Below, piece by piece: positions 42,579-52,568 of a stretch of 64,000 bases of DNA (the first letter of the stretch is position 1; each line of letters opens with the position of its first letter). Made by a program: the position numbers and the translations under genes. The stretch is taken from assembly GCF_014698045.1 (NCBI RefSeq), contig NZ_JACJSE010000033.1, positions 9,301 to 73,300 on the forward strand, in the 5' to 3' direction. The notes under the pieces were generated by a model that ran no database searches, was not told the DNA's origin, and saw nothing but the letters and a program-made list of their open reading frames with translations. The DNA comes from Aulosira sp. FACHB-615. GTDB taxonomy: Bacteria; Cyanobacteriota; Cyanobacteriia; Cyanobacteriales; Nostocaceae.

Positions 42579-44264
42579 ATGCTGACACTGGAAGAAGAAA
42601 AAATATCCGCCACCTCTTACGGCATTCTCAATACCAGCATCAAAGAAACGTTTACGTCCATTGACCGCTTCGAGTGGCAAGCTGTAGAAGAAATCTTGCA
42701 GATGCGTGATAATCAGCTTTACCGTGAAGCTGGCTACAAAACTTTTGAGGAATACTGCCAAGCTGAATTATCAGCCTGGGGTGGATACCGAAGAATTAAC
42801 CAATTGCTGGGAGCCAAGAAAGTCAGGGACACAGCCGATGAATTGGGCGAACACATCAAGAATGAGCGTCAAGCCCGTTCACTGCTGCGATTGATCAAGG
42901 AACCGGAGAAATTAAAGGCTGCTGTTGCGATCGCACTCCAAGACAACCCTTCACCCAGCGAATCAGACTTTGCGGCAGCTGCTAACAGGGTGGTTCCTCG
43001 CCTACCACGCCAAAAAATTCAGGAACCAATGGTTCCTAAAATTGAAGAACCAGAAATTCAGGAACCATTGGTTCCTAAAACCAACACAGTCAAAGTCACC
43101 TCACCAACTCACCTCCGCTACGGTGAAGAAGGAACCATCCAAGCAGACGCACCAAACAACTGGCAACAGATTGTGACTTTTGCGGATGGTGATAGAGAAC
43201 TGGTGAACAATGCTGATTTGAGTAATGATGCTATTGAGTCATATACCCCTGAGCGAACTTACCCCAAAGAGTACGCCGAAGCGATCGCTGCACTCAAACA
43301 TCAGCACCAGCAGGAACTTGAACGGTTAGAACAGGATTTGAGGATTGGCTTGCAGACAGAAGCCAATGCCCAAGCCCAGCAGCAAGTTCAAGAACAATTG
43401 ACAGCTTTGCAAAACCTGTTTCAGCAGCAGAGAGAAGAAAATATACAGTTACAGCATCGGCTGTTTGAGTTGGAAGGCTTGAGGCTGTTGGAGCTTGAGA
43501 ACCAGAGACTACAAAAACGTATTCAGGAATTGGAACGTGCTGTAGAAGAACGGCCTGCCCAAGAGTGGGACAATACTCTGACCAAACAAGCAACTAAGGC
43601 ACTCAACAAACAAGTCAAGCAAGCCCTGGAGAAAACTATTGATCTGCGATCGCTTGCCGAAGAACCACCCAAAGAAAACGCTCAAGAATGCTTACGGCTC
43701 ATGGGTATAGCTTTGGGTAATTTAGCCTCTGCTATGAACAATACCCAAGCCCTGCAAGCAGCTGCAATTATCCTTGGTAGTGAACCAACCCCAAGTGTGA
43801 TCGCATATCGGGCAGAACAGTTGCAACTACTACCCCAAGCAGTAAGTGATATTCGGGCTGTGCTTGCCAAGCCTGGGTGTAGTTGGTGGGACTATTTAGA
43901 AGTGGCACAGGAATACGAAGTTATCAAAGCTGACTACTGGGCAGAGTTAACCCTACAAGAAACAGAACTAATTACCGCTTTGGAGAAAGCTGAATCTTCG
44001 CAAATTACGGAACCAATGGTTCCTGAAGAAGCCCTTAACAAGTCTGGTTCTTCTGATAGCGAAGTAATTGCCCTTGGTTCTATCGTCGCCCATGCCGATA
44101 TTTATTGCGCTTTGTACAACGCCAAGGGTGAAGTTATCGAAGACATGGGAGACGAAGTTTGGGTGGCTTGGGAGCATTGGAAAGAAAAACCGAAGAAGAC
44201 TGACCGCTACTTCAAGGATGAACTGCGGTTCTGGCAAGAAACAACCAATCAATTCAAAATTTAA
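42579..44264 (+). CDS. Coiled-coil DNA-associated plasmid protein (561 aa), copy B
   Basis: Paralogue of 25229-26914, with the same length and domain order: N-terminal helical domain (YREAGYKTFEEYCQAELSAWGGYRRINQLLGAKKV), EP-VP linker encoded by GGAACCAWTGGTTCC palindromes, coiled coil, and C-terminal GDEVWVAW-HW domain. The N-terminal domain and coiled coil are almost identical between copies and the linker is most variable. It is divergent from the module B repressor. Confidence 0.65.
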   Translation: MLTLEEEKISATSYGILNTSIKETFTSIDRFEWQAVEEILQMRDNQLYREAGYKTFEEYCQAELSAWGGYRRINQLLGAKKVRDTADELGEHIKNERQARSLLRLIKEPEKLKAAVAIALQDNPSPSESDFAAAANRVVPRLPRQKIQEPMVPKIEEPEIQEPLVPKTNTVKVTSPTHLRYGEEGTIQADAPNNWQQIVTFADGDRELVNNADLSNDAIESYTPERTYPKEYAEAIAALKHQHQQELERLEQDLRIGLQTEANAQAQQQVQEQLTALQNLFQQQREENIQLQHRLFELEGLRLLELENQRLQKRIQELERAVEERPAQEWDNTLTKQATKALNKQVKQALEKTIDLRSLAEEPPKENAQECLRLMGIALGNLASAMNNTQALQAAAIILGSEPTPSVIAYRAEQLQLLPQAVSDIRAVLAKPGCSWWDYLEVAQEYEVIKADYWAELTLQETELITALEKAESSQITEPMVPEEALNKSGSSDSEVIALGSIVAHADIYCALYNAKGEVIEDMGDEVWVAWEHWKEKPKKTDRYFKDELRFWQETTNQFKI

Positions 44265-44314
44265 AATTCAAAATTCAAAATTAACTTTGCATTTTTAATT
44301 TTGCATTTTGAATT
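44249..44314. repeat. AATTCAAAATT repeat block
   Basis: Direct copies of AAATTCAAAATT followed by the inverse (TTTTAATTTTGCATTTTGAATTC) just after the 561-aa gene. This type of intergenic AT repeat is common in Nostoc. It may fold at the end of the transcript. Confidence 0.5.
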
Positions 44315-44373
44315 CACAAAGCGGCATTGCAACTATGTCGCCCATCTTTTCATGCCAAATTTTAGGAGAAAAT

Positions 44374-45690
44374 ATGACTACAGCATTAAAGGCAATCAAA
44401 GGTGGCCAAAACAAAGGCGATCGCAAACAAGGCACAGAGGAAAAGCCAGTTCGACCCCATTGCAAAATCTCGATTGAGGACATTAACTGGATAAGACAGC
44501 AACCGCCGTGTGTGCAGCAGTTGTGGTTGGACTCAGTTGCAGCAGAACAATTTGGCGGGTCTGCTCACAAGCTGGATACCAATCTCACCTATAAGTCATT
44601 GCAAAAGGCAGGTGCAGCGTTAACTGCCCAAGGTTTATTTCAATATGAGGAAGTGTTTGGCCGATTGCCATCTGGTAGACCTGGGCTGATTGGCTACCGT
44701 GTTCGTAATCTTCACGGTTATTACAATCGCTTTTACTGGGAATCGTCCACATCAGGCGAAACCAATTCTTTTGACGAGAAAGCTGTCCAAACCGGGAAGA
44801 AAATTAACCACGCCGAAGCGAATCAAAACCATGCCAGCGTGGAACAAATTCAGCCTGATTTGGATCATTTCCAAAAGAATGGTCAAAAAAGTGAGGATTT
44901 ACAAGGGTTCCAGAAACCTAACAACGTTTCTAACTACTCTTTAACTACCTACCAACCACCCACTAAGGTGGTTGGTAAGGTAGTTAGTTCTTCCACGCCA
45001 AACAAAAATTTGCGTGTTGATGAGACGGCTGACGCGCCTTTTAGGGGCGCGTCGCCTCAGACCCTTGAAAGCGTGGAAGAAGAGAAAGAAGAGTTACCTG
45101 CGGTAACGGACTGCACGACGCTGACGCTTGTAGAAACTGCGCCGAGTCAATCCGCTTCGTTGTTAGTTGAGAAGCAAGAATTAGGTGATGAGCCAGGAAC
45201 CAGTCATGAAGACACTTTTTCCGCCGCGCCCGTTGCTGTAAATTTAGAAAACCTCAGTCAGCCCCAAGTCCAAGCTCAACTGAGCCTGTCTGCTTCGTTG
45301 TTGGTTGAGAAGCAAGAATTGGGTGATGAGTCGGGAACCAATCATGAAGACACAATTATCGCCGCCCCTGCCGTTCCAGAAAACAGCCACTCCGTCCTGT
45401 CCTCCCAGGAACCAAAACCTCATTCTGAAGGTGTTTGTGCTGTTAAATCTGACTCCGATCCTGAAAAGTGGTCGTATGAGGCTGTTGTGGAGCGATCAAG
45501 AGTGCGGCCTTGGCGGATGGAAAAGCTCAAGATAGCGGAACAATGGCGCGAAAATCCTGGAGATGATTTTCTGATGGAGTGCTGGGCTGATGACCCTGCG
45601 TTGAGGATTGTGATCAAGAAACTGGTGGCGAAGTGTCCGCAGTGGGGGTTGGTTGCAGTGGAAGGGGTGCTGGTAAAGTGGGATGAGTAG
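44374..45690 (+). CDS. Winged-helix module B protein with low-complexity linker (438 aa)
   Basis: The start at ATG 44374 is chosen because AGGAG lies 6-10 nt before it; the frame extends to 44308. An N-terminal winged-helix-like region (about 25-125: ISIEDINWIRQQPPCVQQLWLD, LTYKSLQKAGAALTAQGLFQYEEVFGRLPSGRPGLIGYRVRN) is followed by a long variable linker. The linker contains an internal duplication (ASLLVEKQELGDE-GT-HED..) and two DNA hairpins. The conserved C-terminus (RPWRMEKLKIAEQW, LRIVIKKLVAKCPQWG) recurs as scars at 8030 and 59915. It occupies the position of the winged-helix gene in module A, so a replication-type role is inferred. Confidence 0.6.
   Translation: MTTALKAIKGGQNKGDRKQGTEEKPVRPHCKISIEDINWIRQQPPCVQQLWLDSVAAEQFGGSAHKLDTNLTYKSLQKAGAALTAQGLFQYEEVFGRLPSGRPGLIGYRVRNLHGYYNRFYWESSTSGETNSFDEKAVQTGKKINHAEANQNHASVEQIQPDLDHFQKNGQKSEDLQGFQKPNNVSNYSLTTYQPPTKVVGKVVSSSTPNKNLRVDETADAPFRGASPQTLESVEEEKEELPAVTDCTTLTLVETAPSQSASLLVEKQELGDEPGTSHEDTFSAAPVAVNLENLSQPQVQAQLSLSASLLVEKQELGDESGTNHEDTIIAAPAVPENSHSVLSSQEPKPHSEGVCAVKSDSDPEKWSYEAVVERSRVRPWRMEKLKIAEQWRENPGDDFLMECWADDPALRIVIKKLVAKCPQWGLVAVEGVLVKWDE
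44943..44985. repeat. Long hairpin within the 438-aa gene
   Basis: AACTACCTACCAACCACC pairs with GGTGGTTGGTAAGGTAGTT around a 6-nt loop, 18 bp with one bulge. A second hairpin, GACGCGCC/GGCGCGTC, lies at 45031-45053. Both are in the variable linker, as if small palindromic elements had inserted in frame. Confidence 0.6.
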
Positions 45691-45698
45691 CGAGTGCT

Positions 45699-45786
45699 AT
45701 CGATTAGTGGCATATTGCAGCAATCGTTCCCACTCCCAACGCCATACAGCATCTACCGTGATTTCTTTGCCGTTGGTGAATTTAGA
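45699..45786 (-). pseudogene. 3' fragment of the repeated 157-aa gene family
   Basis: The minus strand encodes FTNGKEITVD-VWRWEWER-LQYATNR, matching the last 28 residues of the genes at 7097 and 53337. The rest of the gene is absent and the type I restriction operon begins 50 bp later. A junction scar. Confidence 0.7.
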
Positions 45787-45842
45787 TAAAGGCTAGTGCT
45801 TTGGTCATATATAAATCACTACTTTTGCAGTATAAATAGTTA

Positions 45843-47948
45843 TTGCCCATAAATCTTGTGTACGTGTCTGTGGTTTCGAGTAAGTCTTTAAAATTGAACC
45901 AAAAAGTGCTGAAGGTCAAAGACGATGTATCTGCTGACCTACCCTTAACTTATGTTGGCAAAATGACCCAGCAGCAGCTAGAGAAACATCTTTGGGATGC
46001 AGCTGACATTTTGAGGGGAAAAATTGACTCCGCAGATTTCAAACACTACATTTTTGGATTGCTATTCTTCAAACGTTTATGCGATGTTTGGGAAGAAGAA
46101 TATGAGGAACGGCTGAAACTTTATCAAGATGCACAATTAGCATCTGACCCAGAAGAACACCGCTTTCATATTCCACCTGGAGCATTTTGGAATGACATAA
46201 GAAAGCATTCTACAAATATTGGTGAACATCTTAACGCTGCTTTCCGGGCAATTGAAGATGCAAATACTCGTCTGCGGGGAGTATTTCAGGATGTGGACTT
46301 TAACAATAAAGAACGCTTTCCCGATGCGACATTAGAGTTATTGTTGCAGCACTTTAGTAAACATCGTCTGCGGAATTGTGATGTTGAGGCGGATATTCTA
46401 GGGGATGCTTACGAATATCTAATTTCTAAATTTGCGGATGATGCGGGAAAGAAGGGAGGCGAATTTTACACTCCCAAAATGGTAACTCGCTTAATTGTTA
46501 GCTGCTTACAACCAGATGAGGGGATGACCATTTATGACCCTACCTGTGGTTCTGGAGGTATGTTACTGGAAGCGGTGAATTATCTCAAGCGTCAGGGTAA
46601 AAATCCCAAGTCGTTGCAGTTGTATGCTCAGGAAATGAACCTCAACACTTGGGCAATTTGTGAGATGAATTTGTTTCTCCATGATATTGATGATGCGTTT
46701 ATTCTGCGGGGTGATACCTTGCGGCAACCGAAACATTTAGTGGCGGAGGGAAGTAAGGTATTACGAACATTTGACCGAGTGCTGGCAAATCCGCCATTTT
46801 CGCTGAAGAATTGGGGAGATGAAGCTTGGAAAAATGGGGATCAGTTTAGTCGGGATACTTATGGTTGTCCGCCTAAATCCTATGGGGATTTGGCTTTTGT
46901 GCAACACATGATTGCTAGTTTGAACCAAACGGGTAAATTGGGTGTCATTTTACCACACGGGATTCTGTTTCGCGGGGGTACGGAGGCGAAAATCCGCCAG
47001 GGAATTTTGCAAGATGATTTGATTGAGGCGGTGATTGGGTTAGCACCAAATTTATTTTATGGCACAGGTATTCCGGCTTGTGTGTTGATTATTAACAAGC
47101 AGAAAGAAGCCAAGCGACGGGGTAAGGTGCTGTTTGTCAATGGTGCTGAGGAGATGGTGGAAGGGAAAAACCAAAATACTCTCTCTGAGGCGAATGTGGG
47201 ACGGTTGGCTAAGGCGTTTTTAGCGTTTGCGGATGAAGAGATCGCATCCACTCAAGCAGTCATCGATCAAACCCGCAAAGTCAAGCAAGGACTACTCCAG
47301 CAACTCTTCACTCGCAATAAATATAATAAAGTCGAAGATACATATAATATTACAAAATATTCCCTTCATTTTTTAGATGAAGTAGCACAGAGGGTAACTG
47401 GACATACACCAAATAGAAAGAAACCTGAATATTGGGATGGTGAGATTAAATGGGTATCACTTCAAGATTCAGCCGCACTTGACCGAGTTTATATTTATAA
47501 AACCGCAGCAGAAATTAGTGAAGAGGGTATCCGAAACTCTTCTGCGGTTAAACATCCAAAGGGAACAGTTGTTTTATCTCGTGATGCTGGAGTTGGTAAG
47601 AGTGCAATTATGACAGATGAAATGGCAGTAAGCCAGCATTTTATAGGATGGATATGCGGTTCAGAATTAAATAATCATTACCTTTATTATTGGCTACAGC
47701 ACATGAAGCCAGTATTTGAAAGAATAGCTATTGGTAACACTATTAAAACTATTGGGATGCCGTTCTTTAAAAGTCTTAAAATTCCAGTTCCTCCAATGGA
47801 AATTCAAGTGCAAATTGCGAATACACTTCTTTCTCAAGATCAACAAATTTTTTCAGCAGAAGAAGAGCTTGAGCAGTTAAGTATAATAAAACGGGGTTTA
47901 ATACAAGACCTCCTCAGAGGTCTTGTTCGTGTGGGAGTTACACCATGA
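45843..47948 (+). CDS. hsdM: Type I restriction-modification HsdM-HsdS fusion
   Basis: 701 aa. Residues 40-480 are a type I N6-adenine methyltransferase (MTQQQLEKHLWDAAD, SAM motif YDPTCGSGGMLLEA, catalytic NPPF). Residues about 490-700 are a specificity-subunit half: one target-recognition domain (EVAQRVTGHTPNRKKPEYWDGEIKWVSLQD) and a helical spacer (PPMEIQVQIANTLLSQDQQI..LEQLSIIKRGLIQDLL). Having a single TRD implies that two fusion proteins pair to recognise a symmetric site. The start is uncertain: the frame opens at a TTG, there are GTG codons soon after, and the family-typical start is ATG 45963. The stop overlaps hsdR as ATGA. Confidence 0.88.
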   Translation: MPINLVYVSVVSSKSLKLNQKVLKVKDDVSADLPLTYVGKMTQQQLEKHLWDAADILRGKIDSADFKHYIFGLLFFKRLCDVWEEEYEERLKLYQDAQLASDPEEHRFHIPPGAFWNDIRKHSTNIGEHLNAAFRAIEDANTRLRGVFQDVDFNNKERFPDATLELLLQHFSKHRLRNCDVEADILGDAYEYLISKFADDAGKKGGEFYTPKMVTRLIVSCLQPDEGMTIYDPTCGSGGMLLEAVNYLKRQGKNPKSLQLYAQEMNLNTWAICEMNLFLHDIDDAFILRGDTLRQPKHLVAEGSKVLRTFDRVLANPPFSLKNWGDEAWKNGDQFSRDTYGCPPKSYGDLAFVQHMIASLNQTGKLGVILPHGILFRGGTEAKIRQGILQDDLIEAVIGLAPNLFYGTGIPACVLIINKQKEAKRRGKVLFVNGAEEMVEGKNQNTLSEANVGRLAKAFLAFADEEIASTQAVIDQTRKVKQGLLQQLFTRNKYNKVEDTYNITKYSLHFLDEVAQRVTGHTPNRKKPEYWDGEIKWVSLQDSAALDRVYIYKTAAEISEEGIRNSSAVKHPKGTVVLSRDAGVGKSAIMTDEMAVSQHFIGWICGSELNNHYLYYWLQHMKPVFERIAIGNTIKTIGMPFFKSLKIPVPPMEIQVQIANTLLSQDQQIFSAEEELEQLSIIKRGLIQDLLRGLVRVGVTP

Positions 47949-50719
47949 ACAAAGGCCCTGAATACACCCTCACGGAAAAACCCTGCATAGATGCCTTATT
48001 AAAATTCAGTTACACTTGGCTACCACCGCAACAAAACCAAACCGCCAGAGACAGCCTTAACCAAGTCATCCTCCGCGACATCTTCATTACTGCCATCCAA
48101 AACATCAACAAAATCCCCGAAGAAGTCGCCCGCGCTACCTACCAGGATATGCTGGCTGTCACAGATAATGAACAATGGACAAACCTGCTGCGGGGAAACT
48201 ATAGCCGTAACGTTCCGGGTGAAGCAACGAAAAAAACGATCCGCCTCATAGACTTCCTCCATCCCGAAAACAACACCTTCACCGTTACCAATCAGTTTAC
48301 AGTTCAATCACAGCAAACCCGTAAACCTGATATTGTCATCTTCATCAACGGTATTCCTCTGGTGGTTATTGAAGCCAAAAAACCTTTTACCGCCAAAGAC
48401 AAAACCGGAGAAGCATTTGAGCAAATTAAACAATACGAACGCGATATTCCCCGCCTGTTCTACTCCAACGCTTTCAACATCATCACCAATGGGGTAAATG
48501 TTCTCTACGGTGCAACAGGCGCATCCTCAGCTTATTGGGGAACCTGGAACGAAGAAGAGAAAACAGCAACAATCACCTTTAGAAACGAATTAGAGAAACA
48601 ACTTTGGTATTTACTAGAACCTTCTCGCCTACTCGACATCCTGGCACACTTCATTATCTTCGAGAAAAGAGAACAGAAAGTCATCAAAAAAGTCTGTCGC
48701 TATCAGCAATTTCGCGCCGTCAACAAAATTGTAGACCGAGTAATTGCACCTCTCAAACCCGACCCCAAAAACCCAAAGCGCAAATATCGCAAAGGACTGA
48801 TTTGGCATACTCAAGGTTCAGGTAAAAGCCTGACAATGGTGTTTGCTACCCTCAAACTCAAAAACCACTTAACTCTCAACTCCCCTGTTCTGGAAAATCC
48901 TAACATTTTAGTTCTTACGGATCGCATCGATTTAGATGAGCAAATAGACAAAACCTTTAAAGCTTGCGGACTACCTAACCCTACTCACATTACCTCCGGT
49001 GAGGAACTCCAAACAGCCATCCACAGCAACCCTATCGGTTTAACTTTACTCTCCACTATTTTTAAATTTGACCAGTCAGCCATAGCAGCCAACAGCAATA
49101 ACTGGATTATTTTGGTAGACGAATGCCACCGTACCCAAGAAAAAGATTTAGGGGCATTTTTAGAAAAAACTCTACCTCATGCCTGTTTTATCGGCTTTAC
49201 TGGTACACCTATTAAAAAAACTGACAAAGACACTTATCAAAACTTCAGTCTTCCCGGTGAAACTTATCTCGACCGTTACAGCATAGACGATGCTGTTGCT
49301 GATGGTGCGACTGTTCCTATTCGTTACACCAGTCGTAAAGCAGAATGGCAAGTAGACGAGAAAAAGCTAAATATCCTATTTGACCGTTGGTTTGAAAATG
49401 AACCAAAAGAAGTTGTTAACAAAATCAAAGCGCGGGGAGTAAAGGTTGAGGATTTAGTCAAACACCGCCAGCGTATCGAACTACTAGCTTATGACATTTG
49501 GGCGCATTTCTCCTCTCATGCTGCCCCAGAAGGCTTTAAAGCTCAAATTGTTGCTATCGATAGGGAAGCCATAATTCTCTACAAACGCGCATTAGATAAA
49601 ATCATCACCAAAAGTTTAACTAAACAAGGTTTTGACCCAGACACAGCAAAAACCTGGGCAGAAGCGATGAGTGTTCCTGTTTATTCCAGTAATCAAGAAG
49701 ACGCGAAACCCAGCGAAGATAAATATATTAATGCACTGCGTCTAGACCTTAGAAAATATGCCCTGGATAAGAATGGTGAAGTAGCAGCAATTAATAAATT
49801 TCTGGGTGAGAATGCCGAGTACGAAGCCAAAGTTCAGAGTGGTGAAGTACCGCCAGTGCATTTCCTCATTGTCTGTAATAAGCTGCTGACTGGGTTTGAT
49901 GCACCCCGCGAAAGCGTCATGTATTTAGATAACCCCTTAAAAGAACATAACTTACTTCAGGCGATCGCACGTACCAACCGCGTCTATGGCTCTCACAAAG
50001 AATTTGGGCTAATTGTTGACTATATCGGCGTTACCAAAAACATCACCGAAGCTTTAGCGACATATCGTAAATCCGATGTAGAAAACGCCATGAAAAACCT
50101 TGATGTGGAACGCAATCAGCTAAAAGCCGCCCACTGCGAGGTTATGAAAGTTATTAAACCCATCCCCCGCAATACAGCAGACATTCGCCAGGAATATGAC
50201 TCCTTGATTGACCAATTGGGGAGTGAGAATAAATGGTACGAATTTGAGCGTTTAGCTAGAACCTTTGTGAAAGCTTATGATGCCCTCAGTCCTGACCCGT
50301 TGATTCTCGATTACAGAAATGATTTGAAATGGGTAGCAGGATTTTTACCTTTAGGAAAACTGACCTTTGAGAAGCAAGAATCTACCTTGACTCGTGATGT
50401 CAGTGCCAAAATCCGGGAAATGCTCAACGAACACCTAGATATTACAGGCATCACCACACTTTGTAAGTTACATGACATCACCGATCCAGATTTCTGGAAG
50501 GATTTTTCAGGCGATCACACTCATAAGGATCTGAAACAAGCAGCAGTACGCAAAGGTGCAGAACTTCGCAAAATCATGCGACAGAAAGTTGATGATAACC
50601 CCTTATACTACGGCACATTTTCCGAGAAAGTTATAGAAGTTTTGCGTCAGTTTGAGCAAGGACAACTAGGTAAGGTTGATGAGTACGCTCTCAAAAATTA
50701 TATAAAAGTTAATTTCTAA
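47945..50719 (+). CDS. hsdR: Type I restriction endonuclease subunit R
   Basis: 924 aa. The N-terminal PD-(D/E)xK nuclease has DIVIFINGIPLVVIEAKK (about 128-147). Two RecA-like helicase lobes carry Walker A TQGSGKS, a DEAD-type box DECHR, motif III GFTGTPI and motif VI QAIARTNR. The C-terminal helical region is the usual HsdR tail. It acts with the HsdM-S fusion to translocate and cut unmodified DNA. ATG overlaps the hsdM stop by 4 bp; 14 bp to the next gene. Confidence 0.92.
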   Translation: MNKGPEYTLTEKPCIDALLKFSYTWLPPQQNQTARDSLNQVILRDIFITAIQNINKIPEEVARATYQDMLAVTDNEQWTNLLRGNYSRNVPGEATKKTIRLIDFLHPENNTFTVTNQFTVQSQQTRKPDIVIFINGIPLVVIEAKKPFTAKDKTGEAFEQIKQYERDIPRLFYSNAFNIITNGVNVLYGATGASSAYWGTWNEEEKTATITFRNELEKQLWYLLEPSRLLDILAHFIIFEKREQKVIKKVCRYQQFRAVNKIVDRVIAPLKPDPKNPKRKYRKGLIWHTQGSGKSLTMVFATLKLKNHLTLNSPVLENPNILVLTDRIDLDEQIDKTFKACGLPNPTHITSGEELQTAIHSNPIGLTLLSTIFKFDQSAIAANSNNWIILVDECHRTQEKDLGAFLEKTLPHACFIGFTGTPIKKTDKDTYQNFSLPGETYLDRYSIDDAVADGATVPIRYTSRKAEWQVDEKKLNILFDRWFENEPKEVVNKIKARGVKVEDLVKHRQRIELLAYDIWAHFSSHAAPEGFKAQIVAIDREAIILYKRALDKIITKSLTKQGFDPDTAKTWAEAMSVPVYSSNQEDAKPSEDKYINALRLDLRKYALDKNGEVAAINKFLGENAEYEAKVQSGEVPPVHFLIVCNKLLTGFDAPRESVMYLDNPLKEHNLLQAIARTNRVYGSHKEFGLIVDYIGVTKNITEALATYRKSDVENAMKNLDVERNQLKAAHCEVMKVIKPIPRNTADIRQEYDSLIDQLGSENKWYEFERLARTFVKAYDALSPDPLILDYRNDLKWVAGFLPLGKLTFEKQESTLTRDVSAKIREMLNEHLDITGITTLCKLHDITDPDFWKDFSGDHTHKDLKQAAVRKGAELRKIMRQKVDDNPLYYGTFSEKVIEVLRQFEQGQLGKVDEYALKNYIKVNF

Positions 50720-50733
50720 ATTTTTAAAATATT

Positions 50734-52527
50734 ATGTTAATCAAGCAAATTAAAATTCAAAACTTTAGATCGATAGTTAATTCTTCCTTCTCTGCGAATA
50801 ACTTAAATATAATTGTTGGCAATAATGATGCTGGGAAATCTAACTTCTTGAAAGCACTTAATTTATTTTTTAATAACCAAACTGAACCTGGTATAAATTT
50901 TAATTTTAAGACCGACTATAGTTTGTCTGCTCCAAAACGTAGAAAAAAGGCAGAAGAAATCTCTATTGAAATAATATTTAATACTCCTAAAAGTTTTACT
51001 AACAATAAAGATATTACATGGCGTAAAACTTGGCGTAAAAATTATCAAACCCCATATTCAAACGTTAAACAATACGGTAATGATGATGAGTTAGAGGGAA
51101 GATCAAAAATCCCTAATTGGTTAGAAAATATTCGATTTAGATATATACCAGCAATTAAAAGCAGCGATTATTTTACAAGCTTGCTGCGAGATTTACATGA
51201 TGTTTTAGCTGTAACAGTTGAAGAAGACTTGAGGCAAGGAGCGAATAAATTTATAAGTTTGATAAATAATTATACTGAAAATATTACTACTGACATTCGT
51301 AAGAAGATTGGAATAGAAAGCTCCATCAAATTTCCTTCTAGTTTAAGTAGTTTGTTTGAAATACTTGATTTTCAAACAAGAATTGGCGAATATAATGTTT
51401 CCTTAACTCATCGTGGTGATGGAATCAAGATTAGACATATACCTGTCATATTAAAATTTTTACATGAGCAGGAAAATATTAATCGTAAACAAGGTAGCCT
51501 TAGATTAAATACAATTTGGGGTTATGAAGAACCAGAAAATAACTTAGAGCTATCTAGAGCCTTTGACCAATCTCAAGAGTTTTTGAGTTATTCTAATAAT
51601 ATACAAATTTTTTTAACAACTCACTCACCAGCTTTTTACTCAATCTGTAAACCTGAAAATAGCCAGGTCAACATTTATTCTGTTAGCGTTAGAGATGGTT
51701 GCTCTGAAATAAGCAGCATTCAACCAGATCTTTATAATCAATTTCCGGATTTAGATAAAAAGATGGGATTGCTGAATATTGTTACTCCTCATATTGAAAG
51801 AGCAGTATTTGATTACCAAAAGAGAATAGAAGAACTAAACATAAAAATAGAGGGATTGTCAGAAGACAAACCCACGTTATTTGTGGAAGGTTTAACTGAT
51901 AAAATAATTTTAGAAAAAGCTATTAAAGTATTTAAGCCAGAATTAGAGCATATATTAGCAGTTAAAAGTGAGTGTAATGCTGGAGTTAATTGGGTAACAG
52001 ATTCATTAATTGCTTGGGGATGTTCTAGAGCAATTAAATCAATAGCTATAGGTTTGTTTGATAAAGATGAAGCAGGTAAAAAAGCTAAAAGTGATGTAGA
52101 TACCTTTTTTGGTAAAAGGACAAATAATACAGTCAGAACTCTTACTTTAGAATCTCCGCCACATTTGATTTCAATCTTTCAGAAAAATTTGAAAATACCA
52201 ATATCTCTTGAAGAAATTTTTCCTTTCACTATTTGGGAATATGCTAAAAGACAAAATTGGCTTGAAGAAAGAACAGATATAATTAACTTTAATCAATTCA
52301 AAAACAATAATATAAGTTTTAAAGAGCATTGTATCCATAGTGGTCTTAATGAAAAAGAATTATTATATGTGTTGAACAAAGTTAAATCATTTCATAAACA
52401 AGAGTTATCACAATATATTATTTCCTTAAATGGAGACGATTTAATACAAAGTTTGTCTGGTTTTGAAAAAATTATTACAAAAATAAGTAGTTATTTACAA
52501 GTTAATACATCAAATAATATTGAATAA
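50734..52527 (+). CDS. OLD-family ATPase with TOPRIM nuclease domain
   Basis: 597 aa. The N-terminal SMC/ABC-like ATPase has Walker A GNNDAGKS (29-36), a signature-like SLTHRGDG, Walker B YEEPENNLE and H-loop TTHSP. The C-terminal TOPRIM domain (about 385-470) has FVEGLTDK and GLFDKDEAGK. This is the OLD/GajA architecture, an ATP-regulated DNA nuclease. No UvrD-like GajB partner follows, so it is not a full Gabija pair. It is 14 bp after hsdR and more AT-rich than its neighbours, so it was probably inserted as an accessory nuclease in the type I operon. Confidence 0.85.
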   Translation: MLIKQIKIQNFRSIVNSSFSANNLNIIVGNNDAGKSNFLKALNLFFNNQTEPGINFNFKTDYSLSAPKRRKKAEEISIEIIFNTPKSFTNNKDITWRKTWRKNYQTPYSNVKQYGNDDELEGRSKIPNWLENIRFRYIPAIKSSDYFTSLLRDLHDVLAVTVEEDLRQGANKFISLINNYTENITTDIRKKIGIESSIKFPSSLSSLFEILDFQTRIGEYNVSLTHRGDGIKIRHIPVILKFLHEQENINRKQGSLRLNTIWGYEEPENNLELSRAFDQSQEFLSYSNNIQIFLTTHSPAFYSICKPENSQVNIYSVSVRDGCSEISSIQPDLYNQFPDLDKKMGLLNIVTPHIERAVFDYQKRIEELNIKIEGLSEDKPTLFVEGLTDKIILEKAIKVFKPELEHILAVKSECNAGVNWVTDSLIAWGCSRAIKSIAIGLFDKDEAGKKAKSDVDTFFGKRTNNTVRTLTLESPPHLISIFQKNLKIPISLEEIFPFTIWEYAKRQNWLEERTDIINFNQFKNNNISFKEHCIHSGLNEKELLYVLNKVKSFHKQELSQYIISLNGDDLIQSLSGFEKIITKISSYLQVNTSNNIE

Positions 52528-52568
52528 TAAAATCAAAACTTATAAAAGGTAACTGTAAAAAACTGACG

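Noticed and set aside
50734..52527. Gabija system
   Set aside because: The GajA-like OLD nuclease is present, but no UvrD-type GajB follows; the next gene is a metallopeptidase.
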